The position numbers were made by a program, and so were the translations under genes. Positions 62,541 to 64,000 of a stretch of DNA of 64,000 nucleotides are shown piece by piece. Origin of the DNA: CAYVVD01 sp964454975 (lineage in GTDB: Bacteria > Bacteroidota > Ignavibacteria > Kapaibacteriales > UBA2268). The stretch is from the NCBI GenBank assembly GCA_964454975.1, contig CAYVVD010000001.1, positions 62,001-126,000 on the forward strand. Direction: 5' to 3'. The stretch's first letter is position 1. Every line of letters begins with the position of its first letter. The notes under the pieces were generated by a model. The model did no database searches and was not told the DNA's origin. It saw nothing but the letters and a program-made list of their open reading frames with translations.

Positions 62541-64000
62541 ATGATGTACAAGCTTAGAAAAGAAAAAAAGGGATTTTCAGGCAACAATTACTTTGGCAAT
62601 TCAGAAATACTCCCTATGACAGGATTTATACTGGCTTTTATCACTGCCCTCCTTAACTCCGGAGTTTTATATTCTTATTACAGTTCTTCTACAGCAGATA
62701 CAATCCGTTCCTACAGGCTTGGTGAAGTAATAAGCACTGCAGAAAGAGAAAAGCATCGTGTAAGTATCTCACAAATCCACGAAATCGAGTACTATGATAT
62801 TAACTCCCTCGACGCCATTTCTCTTTCTGAATCTGTAAATACTGTTCCATCCGCAGATATCAGGTTGAATTCAAGGGGGGAAAATATTTTCTTTCTGAGA
62901 GGTGCTGGCGAGCGCCAGCTCGGCTTATATCTTGATGGGGCATTGCTCAATGTACCCTGGGACAACAGGTACGACTTGTCAATGATTCCGGGGGACATCA
63001 TAGGAAAAATCAGGGTTGTAAATGGTGCCGGATCTGTTTTGTTTGGTGCAAATTCTTCTGCCGGAGCAGTAAATATTACAACAATTGAGCGCAGCACTCA
63101 AGGTTTTGGTGGTATTGCAAGAATACAGGCAGGCGATGGAGGCAGCAGGCTTCTATCTCTTTCGCATGACGGCAAAAAAGGAGACTTTAATTACCTGGCG
63201 AATTTTTCCTATGGCAGTTCATCAGGCGATATCCTCCCATCAGATTTCATAACTAATATAAACCAGTCAGAGAATAGTTCTTTAAGAACAAATACTGCAT
63301 TTGAAAGAGTATCATTTTTTACCAGGGGGGAGCATCACTTCGGGAATACATTTATTGGAGCTTCGCTTGGGTACGTCTCCGGAGATAAGGGAGTTGCTCC
63401 TGAAACACACAAAGGCAGTAACGCAAGATTCTGGAAATATCCTGTTCACAACAGGACAATGCTGATTCTAAATGCCGGCAATGAGTTTAAGGGCATCGGA
63501 TTTTTTAAAGCTACCCTCTGGGCTGATATAGCAGATGTGCAAATTGACAGCTATAAAGATTTCAGCTATAGTGAGATTAATGAATCCCAACAGGATGATG
63601 ACCATTCATTCGGAGGGCGCCTGTCATTTGAAATGGAAATAAACGAATGGCAGAGCCTGGTATTCTCAACATACAGTATATACTCAGAACATAAGGAAAC
63701 CCTTGCTATAGAAAAAAACAATTCCGAATATGGCCAGTTTCTTTCCAGCAGCGGTGTAGAATATCTTATTACTGCTGACAGCCTGATTATAAAAGCAGGA
63801 TTAAGTTATGACTTCTCGCAAACTATAAAAGCAGGGCCGTTTACGGAAGCAGAAGGTATGCATACAGACTTTATAGGTATCCTCGGCGGTGCGAGGTATA
63901 AGTTTACAAAAGGTATCTCAGCTTTTATCAATACTGCAAGAAAAGCACGTTTTCCTACTTTGCGTGAATCATTTTCTGCCGCTCTCGGAAAGTTTGTTAT
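62541..64000 (+). CDS. TonB-dependent receptor, N-terminal 486 codons, cut by window edge
   Basis: The frame opens at an ATG at 62541 (tandem ATG ATG) and stays open to the window edge. A later ATG at 62616 gives MTGFILAFITALLNSGVLYS, a cleaner signal peptide, and may be the true start. The plug domain is clear: ISLSESVNTVPSADIRLNSR, RGAGERQLGLYLDGALLNVP, then KIRVVNGAGSVLFGANSSAG and AVNITT. Barrel strands follow (for example FRARIQAGDGG-like, GEHHFGNTFIGASLGYVSG). There is no carboxypeptidase-regulatory domain, unlike the receptor at 31.7 kb, so it belongs to the shorter FepA/BtuB-like class. The KARFPTLRESFSAALG near the end is the RFPTLRE strand common in these receptors. The ligand is unknown. 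Confidence 0.92.
   Translation, partial: MMYKLRKEKKGFSGNNYFGNSEILPMTGFILAFITALLNSGVLYSYYSSSTADTIRSYRLGEVISTAEREKHRVSISQIHEIEYYDINSLDAISLSESVNTVPSADIRLNSRGENIFFLRGAGERQLGLYLDGALLNVPWDNRYDLSMIPGDIIGKIRVVNGAGSVLFGANSSAGAVNITTIERSTQGFGGIARIQAGDGGSRLLSLSHDGKKGDFNYLANFSYGSSSGDILPSDFITNINQSENSSLRTNTAFERVSFFTRGEHHFGNTFIGASLGYVSGDKGVAPETHKGSNARFWKYPVHNRTMLILNAGNEFKGIGFFKATLWADIADVQIDSYKDFSYSEINESQQDDDHSFGGRLSFEMEINEWQSLVFSTYSIYSEHKETLAIEKNNSEYGQFLSSSGVEYLITADSLIIKAGLSYDFSQTIKAGPFTEAEGMHTDFIGILGGARYKFTKGISAFINTARKARFPTLRESFSAALGKFV

Overview
The window reads as a chromosome segment of a Gram-negative member of the Bacteroidota/Chlorobi/Ignavibacteria/Kapabacteria (FCB) branch. The evidence is: five proteins ending in type IX secretion (T9SS) sorting domains plus a decayed one, a PorV-family outer-membrane protein, a GWxTD-domain protein, two TonB-dependent receptors, Bacteroidota-style -7 promoter boxes (TAnnTTTG), the Bacteroidota family DUF2851, and an HpnC/HpnD pair. 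Ignavibacteria or Kapabacteria seem likelier than classical Bacteroidia, but that is inference. I saw no tRNA, rRNA, CRISPR array, insertion sequence or phage region.

Layout. 1-5 kb: a cupin and an IF-2B-family protein face a membrane protein and a TPR lipoprotein; then a flippase-like gene with no ATG/GTG/TTG start, a truncated Ste24-type protease and a small lipoprotein. 5-9.4 kb: a minus-strand operon nuoE - heme-type lipoprotein - pseudo-rhomboid, then a decayed T9SS tail. 9.5-13.5 kb: ppiD-like, hpnC, hpnD. 13.7-20.4 kb: housekeeping enzymes (MBL hydrolase, DUF255 protein, M16 peptidase, queA, xerC). 20.5-27.4 kb: a giant T9SS surface protein translationally coupled to a double-OmpA-domain protein. 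27.6-40.6 kb: an ECF sigma factor, a large membrane anti-sigma-like protein, a T9SS cargo, a TonB-dependent receptor, a 1547-residue T9SS cargo and PorV, closed by a strong terminator. 40.7-44 kb: a GWxTD protein, a lipid A-type acyltransferase and a heptosyltransferase-like GT9 enzyme. 44-48.9 kb: an EVE protein, a lipoprotein, a di-heme peroxidase followed by two Rieske proteins (one with a T9SS tail), and another T9SS cargo. 48.9-54 kb: nuoL-nuoM-nuoN. 54-62.4 kb: clpS, an acidic protein, truA, an M48 lipoprotein, pyrF, DUF2851, uvrA and an EamA transporter. The end holds the first 486 codons of a second TonB-dependent receptor.

How the genes fit together. Much of the window builds or uses the cell envelope: T9SS cargo and PorV, OmpA anchoring, lipid A/LPS enzymes, hopanoid precursors, envelope folding and proteolysis, and complex I subunits. 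Two clusters deserve most attention. One is the peroxidase-Rieske-Rieske operon, where one Rieske protein appears addressed first to Tat and then to T9SS, which would place an iron-sulfur protein on the cell surface. The other is the sigma/anti-sigma locus beside the TonB/T9SS/PorV operon, where the anti-sigma protein carries a long beta-rich extracytoplasmic domain.

Genes are tightly packed. Five same-strand pairs overlap by one base at stop/start (TAATG, TAGTG or TGATG), and three convergent pairs share their stop codons over four bases.
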